NCBI RefSeq assembly: GCF_000513275.1
Contig: NZ_CBVJ010000075.1
Location: 1 to 64,000, forward strand
Source of the DNA: Paenibacillus gorillae
GTDB lineage: Bacteria > Bacillota > Bacilli > Paenibacillales > Paenibacillaceae
Direction of reading: 5' to 3'
DNA: 64,000 nt
Shown here one piece after another: positions 54,559 through 63,720 of the stretch. Within the stretch, counting starts at the first letter, position 1. Each line of letters begins with the position of its first letter. Under the pieces are notes generated by a model. It was not told where the DNA came from, searched no databases, and saw only the letters and a list, made by a program, of their open reading frames with translations. The translations under genes were made by a program, and so were the position numbers.

Positions 54559-57500
54559 CTATGAATCAATCCGCATCATCATCTCTTCCAGTAAACGAAT
54601 TCTGGCAAAAGACGCCCGCAGCAGTCCCATTCCAATCTCCGGATACAGGCGGATAAGGCGCGCCATATCATCACCGGCAAGCTCCAGCACGCGAACTTCG
54701 CCAAGCAGTGACTGTGCGGATACCGATGACGGCGTACCGTCGAGAGCTGATGTCTCCCCGCATACATCGCCGGAGCCAAGTACACCGATCGTCCCTTCCC
54801 AGCCGGCAGCGGAAGTACTAGTAAGCTCAACATTGCCATCGATGATGACATACATCGCCATATTTGGCGTTCCCCGCTCCAGCAGCTTAGCATCATCCGC
54901 CCAGACCTTCTCTTTGGCAATCGTTGCGATTAATCCTAGCTCTTCCAGCGATAAATCGGTAAAGTACGGCACCTGCCGCAAAAACACCACTTTATTCAAT
55001 CGTCCCATTGCCTGTTCCTGCGACATGTCCCCACCCTTTCCATGTTGGCTCGCAACAGCCATCTCCCGCCACCAGTCATCCGATTCCGCAAGCGCCTGAT
55101 CCAATACATTCTGGGTGCCAGACTCCGGCAGACGATCTATCGGTCCGGCAGAATCCTCCTGCTCCAATAAAAGGAGCAGCCGCTGCGACAATCTGCGGTC
55201 TCCGACACCTTCGGCGAGCACCTCCCAGCCATTGCTGCGAATCTCCTCATCGGGATCGCCAGCCGCTTTACGGATAGCATCCACAACCTGCTCATCTGCC
55301 AGGGCGCCAAGTACCGACCATACGCCATCCATGTAAAAAATACGAACTTCATTCAGCCTCAAACCCGCAAGCTGAGCTATATCCTCTCGTTCCATGGCGG
55401 CAAATGCTGCGCCATATGCAGCGGCATCATCCAAGTGGGCGAGCCTTAATAACGCAGATTCAATAAGCCGGGAACGAATTTCATCCTCAGGAAGCAATCT
55501 GGCCAGTGCCTGAATCGCGATCGTCCATCGCTTCGGATGTGCACCTTCCAAGCTGTCCAGCAGCGGAGCAACTGCCCGATCTCCAATCTGAACGAAGTAA
55601 TGGAATACCGTCCGGGTCATTTCCTGATCCATGGTCGGCAAGCCCTGAAGCAGTTCCGGCAGCAACCCCTCCTCGCCCAACTCGCCGAGGCAAGCGATGG
55701 CCGCGACACGAACGGCAGGATGCTGGTCATGTACGAGCTTTTTAACTTCAGGAATGAAATCCTTCAGCTTCAGCTCCGCGACTACCCGGCAAATATAGAT
55801 AGAGGCTTGTCCGCCTTCCTGCAAAATACGGTGAATCACTTCAGAGCACGCCTCAAAGCTGGGCGCATTATTGAAGGAATACATCGCCTTGACCGCTTCC
55901 GCTACTACAGCGGGATGACGGTCGAGCAGCTTTTGCCGTAAAAAATAAAAAGCCTGATGTTCCATATGCTTCATCCGGCCGATCTGCCGAACACCCTCCG
56001 CACGCAGCTCATCATCAGGGTCCTCCAGAAAAGCCGCGATTTTCACCATAGCTGTTAAATCAGCCTGCTCCAAGTTCATCGCACGTACTGCCGACACCCG
56101 AATCCGGGGACTCGGGTCTTCAATCAGTTTCAATAACTCGGGCAGATCTCTCGGATTTTGCAGGCGTGCTATGATTTGAAGAGCGATTTCCTTGGCCGGA
56201 TCATTCTCTTCCTTCAGCATGCCGCTTATTCTCGCCATAGCAGCCGGATTGCGAACCAGCTCCTCAAATTGTTCCGTCAGATCAAGCTCACCGGCCGACT
56301 GTACGCTGCTTACCAGCTCGCGCATATAATATTTTCTTCCGATCCAGGCCAGTCCGAGCAAAAGCACGGAACCGCATAAGCCGACAAGCGATAGCAGCGT
56401 CCATGACATTCCCAGTCCAGAATGAAGAAATTGCAGAGCAGCGCCCGCCATAATACCGACTGATGCCGCAATGCCTTGAGCCGCATAGCGGTAGCTGTCC
56501 CGCTGAGCAAGCGGGAAGGTTTTGAAGAAGATCTGATAAGACGGCTCTGCCGAATAATAGAGCAATAAATAGAGCAGCATATAGCCCGCAGAAATGATAG
56601 GCAGTGCGGCAGACGAGCCAATTAGCATAACGGCAGCGGCAAATGATAGAACGTAAATGGCGGATATTGCCGTCAGCATTTGGCTTGCACCCAGCTTTGC
56701 CATCAGTTTGCCCGATACGGTCTGCAGCAGGAAGGCGAGTATGAACAGCACCATTGTGATCATCCCGAAGTAACGGCTGAACTCTTGTTCACTAGGATAA
56801 GAGATTCTCGTTACATTCAAGAACTGATATTCCATTAGAAAGTACAGTGCCGGCATAAAGGTCATCAGTAAAATAACCGTAAGCAAAAACGGCGACCGGA
56901 GCGCATCACGAAACACTGCTCCCGTCGTAAGGACAGGAGCCTCTTCACGGGAAGCTTCCGCTTTTAACGATAGCGGCACCAGATATTTTCCAATTACCTG
57001 ATTATAATTACGCCATGCAAGCAGAAGAAGAACAGCTCCGGCTGCATAGATCGTCTCTGGACCAAAGCCGATGCTGATCGCTTGGGCTAGTAAGCCGGCC
57101 GCTACGCCGCCAAGCGTTGCTGCCCCGACAAATATCGGCATTAGCCGTTTGGCCTGCTGCGTCTGGCATGTATCAACAGCAAGGCTCCACAATAGAATCG
57201 TCTGCTGCCTGACGACAAAGTTAGAGAAGATGAACAGCACAGGGTAGTACCATAACAGCTCCACACCGGCAAGCTTCAGTGTCAGCAGCACCAGCGCATT
57301 GAACGCCACAATCCCCAGCATCATGCCATACATGACCCGCATCAGCTGCGGCTTTGGCAGTCTTCCCGCAAGCCAGGACAACAGCCAAGCTTCAAGCGGT
57401 AAAATGACCGCTTCCGCCGCATAAACGTAAGGCAAATACTCGCTTCCGAGCCGTTGGTTGAACAGCGTCATAAAGCCGTTGTAATTGAGCATTTCGGCTA

Positions 57501-57606
57501 TACCGCATATAAAAAAAACAGGTGCCATCAAGATCAGCTTGCGCTGATCTTCGGCACGGGCGCCTATCGCGCCTATCATTCGTTCCATATTCATTAGGCT
57601 ATCCAT
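54559..57606 (-). CDS. Transporter-like membrane domain fused to HEAT repeats and a cNMP-binding domain
   Basis: 1015 residues in three parts. Residues ~25-430 form about twelve membrane spans (MAPVFFICGIAEMLNYNGFM, VVRQQTILLWSLAVDTCQTQ) resembling MFS or Npt1-type nucleotide carriers. Residues ~450-830 contain HEAT repeats (LIEDPSPRIRVSAVRAMNLE, VHDQHPAVRVAAIACLGELG). Residues ~865-1010 are a cyclic-nucleotide-binding domain (VPYFTDLSLEELGLIATIAK, VLGSGDVCGETSALDG) whose phosphate-binding cassette lacks the usual Arg at the expected place. The transported substrate and ligand are unknown. The ribosome binding site before the ATG is weak. A degenerate cyclase homologue lies two genes upstream. 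Confidence 0.82.
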   Translation of the reverse strand: MDSLMNMERMIGAIGARAEDQRKLILMAPVFFICGIAEMLNYNGFMTLFNQRLGSEYLPYVYAAEAVILPLEAWLLSWLAGRLPKPQLMRVMYGMMLGIVAFNALVLLTLKLAGVELLWYYPVLFIFSNFVVRQQTILLWSLAVDTCQTQQAKRLMPIFVGAATLGGVAAGLLAQAISIGFGPETIYAAGAVLLLLAWRNYNQVIGKYLVPLSLKAEASREEAPVLTTGAVFRDALRSPFLLTVILLMTFMPALYFLMEYQFLNVTRISYPSEQEFSRYFGMITMVLFILAFLLQTVSGKLMAKLGASQMLTAISAIYVLSFAAAVMLIGSSAALPIISAGYMLLYLLLYYSAEPSYQIFFKTFPLAQRDSYRYAAQGIAASVGIMAGAALQFLHSGLGMSWTLLSLVGLCGSVLLLGLAWIGRKYYMRELVSSVQSAGELDLTEQFEELVRNPAAMARISGMLKEENDPAKEIALQIIARLQNPRDLPELLKLIEDPSPRIRVSAVRAMNLEQADLTAMVKIAAFLEDPDDELRAEGVRQIGRMKHMEHQAFYFLRQKLLDRHPAVVAEAVKAMYSFNNAPSFEACSEVIHRILQEGGQASIYICRVVAELKLKDFIPEVKKLVHDQHPAVRVAAIACLGELGEEGLLPELLQGLPTMDQEMTRTVFHYFVQIGDRAVAPLLDSLEGAHPKRWTIAIQALARLLPEDEIRSRLIESALLRLAHLDDAAAYGAAFAAMEREDIAQLAGLRLNEVRIFYMDGVWSVLGALADEQVVDAIRKAAGDPDEEIRSNGWEVLAEGVGDRRLSQRLLLLLEQEDSAGPIDRLPESGTQNVLDQALAESDDWWREMAVASQHGKGGDMSQEQAMGRLNKVVFLRQVPYFTDLSLEELGLIATIAKEKVWADDAKLLERGTPNMAMYVIIDGNVELTSTSAAGWEGTIGVLGSGDVCGETSALDGTPSSVSAQSLLGEVRVLELAGDDMARLIRLYPEIGMGLLRASFARIRLLEEMMMRIDS

Positions 57607-57648
57607 CCGTTTCGCACACTCATTAAGCCCGTATCAGCGGCTGAACGG

Positions 57649-58155
57649 CTAAGCGCTGTATAGTAGTTTCCGATAATAGATTAGCCGGTCCTCACCGTCA
57701 AAATAATAATCCGGACAGCGGCCTACCAGGCTGAAGCCGTTTCGTTCAAACAGTCTTCTTATTGGCAAGTATTCCGGCAGGTCGCAAGTATAGGTGATGA
57801 TATAGCGTGAGTGAACGAGCAGCAGATAAGCGAACATTTCGGCTATCAGTGCTGAAGCTACACCTGTTTTGCGATATTCTCGGTGTACAACTATGTAGTC
57901 CCAGCTAAAGCCTCCCGTTTGCTGCTCGTTCTCCGCTATACTATTGATCGCAATAATTTGTCCCGCTTCATCAACGGCGTACCAAAGCACAATTTCTTCG
58001 GCGATAGCACGATAAGGAAGCTGTTGGAAATGGGATAATTCTCCTGGCGTATAGCGAGTGTCGTCAAACGATTGATCTGACAGCAGAAAATGAATAATCC
58101 GCTCCGCATCCTCTGCCTTTTCCAGCTTATCAATCCGAAATTGCTCTACCAGCAT
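57649..58155 (-). CDS. GNAT-family N-acetyltransferase
   Basis: 168 residues. The acetyl-CoA binding region is HREYRKTGVASALIAEMFAY, the R/Q-x-x-G-x-G/A type, preceded by the GNAT strand SWDYIVVHREY. Substrate unknown. AAGGAG lies 8 bases before the ATG. The minus-strand cyclase homologue ends 48 bp upstream and the transporter-like gene lies 43 bp downstream, so all three may be cotranscribed. Confidence 0.83.
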   Translation of the reverse strand: MLVEQFRIDKLEKAEDAERIIHFLLSDQSFDDTRYTPGELSHFQQLPYRAIAEEIVLWYAVDEAGQIIAINSIAENEQQTGGFSWDYIVVHREYRKTGVASALIAEMFAYLLLVHSRYIITYTCDLPEYLPIRRLFERNGFSLVGRCPDYYFDGEDRLIYYRKLLYSA

Positions 58156-58202
58156 AATCCCCGCTCCTTCACAGCATTCCAGAAGATACGATTACATTCG
58201 TC

Positions 58203-60974
58203 TTATACGGCAAGCGTGCCATTCCAGCCCTCCGTCGAGCCTTTCTGGTAATATTCGTCGCAAAGATAGAAATACAGCTTGGCCGCCTTATCGGACCGAT
58301 TCTGTTTAATCACTTCAATAAAGGTCTCGCGTGCGTCCAAAAACCGCCCTTCCTGACAGAGCAATATGCCTTTCTCGAATAGCGGCTTTGTACGGTCTTT
58401 CAATAGCCGGATCGCATCCGGGTCACCTTCATAAACGTCTATCAGCTCAATTGGCTCGTCCTTGCCGTCAATCCGGATGCGGCCAAGTGAACGATGCCGG
58501 AAGCGCTCTGGCGACCGCAGCTGCTCGAAGAACGTTCTAGTCGCTAGAATCGGCGTACCCATCGTATCGGATATCTTTTCAAGCGTTGCGGTCATATTGA
58601 CGTCATCGGAAATGATATTGCCTTCCATCCGCTGCTCTTCTCCGACGATGCCCAGCATCAGCGGCCCCTTATGCAGCGCCATGCCCAGATCAACGGCCTT
58701 GTAGCCGGATTGGCGCAGCTGTTCGTTATAGGCGGCGAGATCCCGGCGGATGGCAACGGCTGCACGCAAGGCATCGTCCGAATGGGCTGGGAACAGCGCC
58801 ATAAAGCCCGCTCCCAAATATTTGCTGATCAGCCCTTCCTCCTTGCGGACGAACGGGCTGAACCGTTTCAGGAAGGCGTTCATGAAGTCAAAATTTTGCT
58901 TCGGCGACAGCTGTTTGGACAACTCGTGGAATGAGCGGATATTCGCAACCATGACGGTCATGTTCTGTTGAACCTGATCGCCAAGGTGAATGTCGAGTAT
59001 CCCTTTTTTGCCCAAATATTTGAAAAACTGCTGCGGGACAAACCGGTGCGATGCTTCGCTGAACGAAGTTACGTCTTTTATATAATTTCGGATATGCTTG
59101 GCCATCAGGTTGAATTGTTCACCCAGATCGCCTACCTCGTCTTTGGACCGGATATGCACCTCGACGTTCCAATTGCCGTTAGCCATATCCATAACGCTTC
59201 TGCGCAGCTTGCGCAGCGACGAGAGCATAAAGTAGGTAGTGCCGGTCACAAACGCAATAAGCACCAAGCTGATAATTCCGATATTGATGACGATGCTTGA
59301 ATAAATGGTCTGATTGGATTGATAGAGCACATTCAGATCACGGCCTGTCTCGTAAATGCCCACAACTTTTCCCGATGAATCATAGATGGGACCAATTGCA
59401 TACAGCCACTTGCCAGTGGCGTCCTCCCATTTCCCGGTCAGCACCTCGCCTTTATCAATCACCCGCTTATTGTCCTCGCTTACCGGAAAAGGCTTATACA
59501 TATTGACGCCGTCGTCGTCGTCCATCATGATGAAGAGCCCGCCGTTCTCGTACTTATAGAGCGTGCTGTACAGCCCTTTCCGGTTAGCATCATCCTCGCT
59601 CTCGAACAGAAAGTTCATTTTATCGTAAATGGCGGTGTAATTCGGGCTTCTGTAATCTCTCGGAGAAGTAAGCTTGTTCAGTTGATCGCCATTAATGATG
59701 TTTTGTCCGTTGCGTGCAAGAAGGGACAGCTGACGCTGCATTTCCTCCTCCATCCGTCCGGAAAAGCTGCTATAGACGAAGTTGCATAACAGAACCATCG
59801 AGATCGTAACAATCGGAACCAGCATAACGACTTGTTTGACGAACAGCGAAATTCTGCGGTTTAACAAATGAACATAAACGAGCCTCAGCATCGCAATGAC
59901 AACAGCCAGCAGAGCCGCTGCAGCGAGCCAGGCCAGCCAGCCCAGCAGCACCGTTTCCCGGTCATAGGAGACGTCAATAATAGCAGAGCTGCCCGCTTCC
60001 TTCATGCTCAAATTCAATACGCGGTCATCCAGCGCAATATGGAGCTTTCCGCCCGAGCCAACCGAAAAATCCATTATTTCGATACTCTCTGCACCCGCCG
60101 CCTTGCTTTGCAGCATCTTTTCGTTGAGATCGACACGCAATCCGCTGGAATCGTCAGCCTTCATACTCGTGACAGAGTTGACAAGCCTGTCGATAAAATA
60201 CAGTCTGCCGTCGGGGTGCAATTGCAGCGCTTCCGGGAAGTTGGTTCGTGTCCGGTTCATCCCTTCCAGCGGGTAGGCTATCGTGCTGGCGCCATCTGCT
60301 CCCACCCGGAAAATCGCACCGCGTTTCGTCGCATAGAAGATTCTTCCGGGTTCGTACCCTACTATCTCTGAAAGGTACCGGTCATTCGGCACTTTAAACC
60401 GGAACGCTTCTACAGGTTGGCCGCCGCTCTCCATCAGGCTTAAGCGATTCAGCACAATTTCTTGCTCTTTGTCAAAATAGAAATAGAGCGATTGATCCTG
60501 AAGCTGAAATCCTTGAATCTGTCCGACCCTTTTATTCGTGCCGTCGCCCTTCAAGGTGTAAAGAATCTGGCCCTCCTTGCTCTCCGGAGCGTAGCGGACA
60601 ATTCTTTCCTCTTGGACGTACAGTCCATACTTGTCCAAGACAGTGTCCAGCGCATAGATCGTCCCGTCCGGTGCAGCGGCAACATCTGTGAAATCATGCC
60701 TGCCGCCGTCATTGGGGTGCTGCCGGATCCGTTCCTCCAGCATGCCGTTTTCATCCATGCGAATGATTTCCTGGCGGGAGTCGCCAATGGTCACCAGTCC
60801 GCCTTCCGGGCCAGGAGCCAGCCGGGATAAATACGTAAGCGCCTTCTCATTATCCGTGGGCAGCGACAGCAGCCGATTCGCATTCGGATAAAGCCATACT
60901 CCCAGACCTATGGCAACGACAAGCAGCAATGCTATAACCCACGTTGACTTTCTCATGGACACCATCACTTTCAT
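58203..60974 (-). CDS. Membrane-bound class III cyclase homologue without metal-binding aspartates
   Basis: 923 residues. After an N-terminal membrane segment (VIALLLVVAIGLGVWL) comes an extracytoplasmic beta-propeller-like region to ~330, a segment at ~343-365, another at ~385-405, an extracytoplasmic sensor region to ~560, a fourth membrane segment (INIGIISLVLIAFVTGTTYF), HAMP, then the cyclase domain (~665-840) and a short TPR-like tail. The two aspartates that bind catalytic metals in class III cyclases, in DIxGF and LGDG motifs, read ANIRSF and YLGAGFMAL here: Asn and Ala. It is therefore predicted to be catalytically dead, though it may still bind nucleotide. Confidence 0.85.
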   Translation of the reverse strand: MKVMVSMRKSTWVIALLLVVAIGLGVWLYPNANRLLSLPTDNEKALTYLSRLAPGPEGGLVTIGDSRQEIIRMDENGMLEERIRQHPNDGGRHDFTDVAAAPDGTIYALDTVLDKYGLYVQEERIVRYAPESKEGQILYTLKGDGTNKRVGQIQGFQLQDQSLYFYFDKEQEIVLNRLSLMESGGQPVEAFRFKVPNDRYLSEIVGYEPGRIFYATKRGAIFRVGADGASTIAYPLEGMNRTRTNFPEALQLHPDGRLYFIDRLVNSVTSMKADDSSGLRVDLNEKMLQSKAAGAESIEIMDFSVGSGGKLHIALDDRVLNLSMKEAGSSAIIDVSYDRETVLLGWLAWLAAAALLAVVIAMLRLVYVHLLNRRISLFVKQVVMLVPIVTISMVLLCNFVYSSFSGRMEEEMQRQLSLLARNGQNIINGDQLNKLTSPRDYRSPNYTAIYDKMNFLFESEDDANRKGLYSTLYKYENGGLFIMMDDDDGVNMYKPFPVSEDNKRVIDKGEVLTGKWEDATGKWLYAIGPIYDSSGKVVGIYETGRDLNVLYQSNQTIYSSIVINIGIISLVLIAFVTGTTYFMLSSLRKLRRSVMDMANGNWNVEVHIRSKDEVGDLGEQFNLMAKHIRNYIKDVTSFSEASHRFVPQQFFKYLGKKGILDIHLGDQVQQNMTVMVANIRSFHELSKQLSPKQNFDFMNAFLKRFSPFVRKEEGLISKYLGAGFMALFPAHSDDALRAAVAIRRDLAAYNEQLRQSGYKAVDLGMALHKGPLMLGIVGEEQRMEGNIISDDVNMTATLEKISDTMGTPILATRTFFEQLRSPERFRHRSLGRIRIDGKDEPIELIDVYEGDPDAIRLLKDRTKPLFEKGILLCQEGRFLDARETFIEVIKQNRSDKAAKLYFYLCDEYYQKGSTEGWNGTLAV

Positions 60975-61183
60975 TTTCCCTATTTGCTTTTACCGAACTA
61001 TCAATTAATTCCATAGTACTACATGTATCGTGATTTGGCATCAATTTCCTTGTTTTTTCGCGATAGAATAGGGTCGAATTAATCAGGTTTTTGTTGAAGC
61101 GCTTCCTCCCATATAGTAGTATGAATAGTAGAAGAAAATGGTAGAAGCAGGCTTGTTGCCGCTTCGCACGGAAAGGGTTAACT

Positions 61184-61570
61184 ATGGGTCAACTAGTATG
61201 CGGCGGAGCCTCTCTGCAATGTTCGTTTGGCGCTGCTCCCGGCACTTTGAACGTTCTTCCTGCCAATCGCGTCATGACTTCTATGCCGATTGCCAACATT
61301 ATGGACAACAAACCGATGGTCAACATTCTCCCATTCGGAATGTGCACCTCCATGGCCAATCCTATGGTGGCTGCCGCGACAGCTGCGGCTTTGGGCGCGC
61401 TGACTCCTCAGCCATGCGTACCCGTGACATCAGCGCCTTGGGTGCCGGGCACGCCGACGGTTCTTGTCGCCAATATGCCCGCTCTTAACAATACCTCCAA
61501 ATGCATGTGCAACTGGGGCGGCGTCATACAAATCGTTAATCCTGGCCAAGTTACGATACAGGTGCCCTAA
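61184..61570 (+). CDS. PAAR-like protein, DUF4280 family
   Basis: 128 residues. GQLVCGGASLQCSFGAAPG, MDNKPMVNILPFGMCTSMAN and a paired C-terminal region with KCMCNWGG fit the DUF4280 PAAR-like family: repeated short hydrophobic strands with Cys and Gly, as at the tip of contractile injection systems and in toxin cassettes. AAAGGG lies 6 bases before the ATG. Its stop directly abuts the start of the MORN gene. No sheath or tube gene is visible in this window, so its partner machinery, if any, is not shown. Confidence 0.82.
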   Translation: MGQLVCGGASLQCSFGAAPGTLNVLPANRVMTSMPIANIMDNKPMVNILPFGMCTSMANPMVAAATAAALGALTPQPCVPVTSAPWVPGTPTVLVANMPALNNTSKCMCNWGGVIQIVNPGQVTIQVP

Positions 61571-63663
61571 ATGGTAGAACAACTGCTAAAGCCGATATTC
61601 AAGCCGATCAAACGGATGATCATCACCCCTCTAAAGCGTGCCAAAACACTGCCCAAGAGACTGCTGGGGTGGCTGCGGAGATTTCTGGTTACCGCCTTGT
61701 TCGGACCGCTTCGCTCTCTGGACAATTATTTAAAGCTCGGCAGCTATTACATTGCAAAAAAAATGGTGGCGCTTATCATCGTTATCGCGCTCATTGTAAC
61801 GTACTTCGGATTCATTAATCCTCCTGCATTCATTAACAAATGGTTTGGCCGAACGCCTGAATTGTCGGCGTCTGCCGCGGCAGCCAAAGGCTTTACCGGC
61901 ACAGCCGCCGTCAAGGATGCCGACGGGAACGTTATTTTTGACGGGCAATTGGTTAATGGCCTGTACGAAGGCGCTGGCAAGCTCTTTTATCCGGACGGAA
62001 AGCTGCTGTATCAAGGGGATTTCTCGAAAGGATTGAGAGCCGGCTCAGGTGAGCATTACGATGAGAACGGCAAGCTGCTGTACCGCGGTGAATTTGCTGC
62101 TGATCAATATGCAGGTGCAGGGACGCTGTTTGATCCGGATGGGAAGCCGAAATATGTAGGCCAGTTCGCCTACGGCCTGTACGAAGGCGCAGGAACGGAA
62201 TACCGGCAGGATGGAACCATCGTTTATGCCGGAGCATTCGTGAAAGGTCAGCGGACTGGCGAAGGCAAGCTCTACAACGACAGCAGCGGCCTTATCTATG
62301 AAGGCACGTTCAGCGAAGGCCGCTATGCGGGGACTGGCAAGCTTTACGGAGAAAGCGGGAAGCTGCTGTACGAGGGCGTGTTCCAGGACGGCAAGCTAAA
62401 CGGAGCGGGTAAGCAATATTTCGCTTCCGGTATTGTCCAGTACGAAGGCGCGTTTTTGCAAGGTCAGTATCATGGGGCCGGCAGCTTATTTAACGAAATC
62501 GGCAGCCTTGTCTACACGGGCGCATTCAGTGCCGGACAAATGAATGGCGATGGACAAGCCTTTGGAGTTAATGGCGCACCCGTCTATGCCGGTAAATTTG
62601 TTAACGGCAAATACGAAGGCGTCGGAGTTCTGTTCGACGCGGATGGCGTCACTCTTTATAAGGGCTTTTTCAAGGGCGGTTCTTCCTTTGTAGAAGGCTT
62701 CATCAACTTGCCGCTCGCCAAGCTGCAAGAAATGCTAGGCGCACCGGATGCGCCTGTTGTTCCAGAGTCGCCAGCCCCTAGACGGGGGCCAGCGAGGAAG
62801 CTGGCGGCGGCGCTGATGAAAACCGGCTCGGGAGCGGGCGTCGAGGACGGTGCCTCGGGCAGCGGGGATAGTGCTGCTGCTGACGGCAGTGGCGCTGACG
62901 GCGGTGGCGCAGCAGCGGCCGATGGTAACACGGCCGCGAGCGACGGTGCGAGCGGCAACGGCGCTGGCGGCAGCAGCTCGATTGCTAACGGCAATGGCGC
63001 TAGCGGCAGTAACAGCTCGAATGCTAGCGGCAACGGTACTGGTGACAGCAATAGCTCGAATGCTAGCGGCAATGGCGCTAGCGGGAGCAACAGCTCGAAT
63101 GCTAGCGGCAGCAACAGCTCGAATACTAGTGGCAATGGCGCTAGCGGCAGTAACAACTCGAATGCTAGCGGCAGCAACAGCTCGAATGCTAGCGGCAACG
63201 GCGCTAGCGGGAGCAACAGCTCGAATACTAGCGGCAACGGCGCTAGCGGGAGCAACAGCTCGAATGCTGGTGGCAATAACGGTGCGGCTGCAGGTTCTAA
63301 CAGCTCCGGTAGCGGTTCTACCGTAGCTTCGGGAAGCGAAGTATCCGGTGAGGAGCTTGGACTTGAAGGTCTTCCACCCAAGCCATTAAATTTAACTTAC
63401 GCCAGCAGCCAGCTATCATTCACGCTTGAAGCAGATCCGGATAATCCGGAGGCGTACTATGTGAGCGAATTAAATACATGGAACAGTACCATCATCCAGC
63501 AGACGCTTCAACGGCTGCAAACAGCCAAGGCAGCCTCCATTACCGAGAAGCTGGATAACGGCAAGTCCAATATCATATACAAATCGGGCAACGCTCTCCT
63601 GACTTTCACCTACAGCAACAAAAACCAGTTCGGCTCAATATCAGCTATATCACACCGAAATAG
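61571..63663 (+). CDS. Membrane-anchored MORN-repeat protein with Gly/Asn/Ser linker, 3' frameshift
   Basis: A basic N-terminus (~60 residues) precedes one membrane span (VALIIVIALIVTYFGFI), then about ten and a half MORN repeats (LLYQGDFSKGLRAGSGEHYD and similar, ~24-residue step) to ~380, a Gly/Asn/Ser/Ala low-complexity linker at ~405-585, and a C-terminal ~80-residue domain of unknown type. The open frame runs into the downstream terminator and beyond. With one more A at 63620-63624 the C-terminus reads KKPVRLNISYITPK and stops at 63661-63663, just before the terminator, which is more credible. AGGTG lies 7 bases before the ATG. Linked to the PAAR-like gene without a gap. Confidence 0.8.
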
Positions 63664-63669
63664 CAATAT

Positions 63670-63720
63670 AGCAAACCAACTCCCGCTATCGTTTCATACG
63701 GGAGTTGGTTTGCTTTTATT
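63670..63720 (+). terminator. Terminator of the PAAR-MORN operon
   Basis: A perfect 16-bp stem (agcaaaccaactcccg) with a 13-base loop followed by tttatttag. Its position 7 bp after the proposed corrected stop of the MORN gene supports that stop. Confidence 0.9.

Noticed and set aside
62656-63381. 241-residue minus-strand frame of Leu/Pro/Ala repeats
   Set aside because: Shadow of the MORN protein linker; no ribosome binding site.
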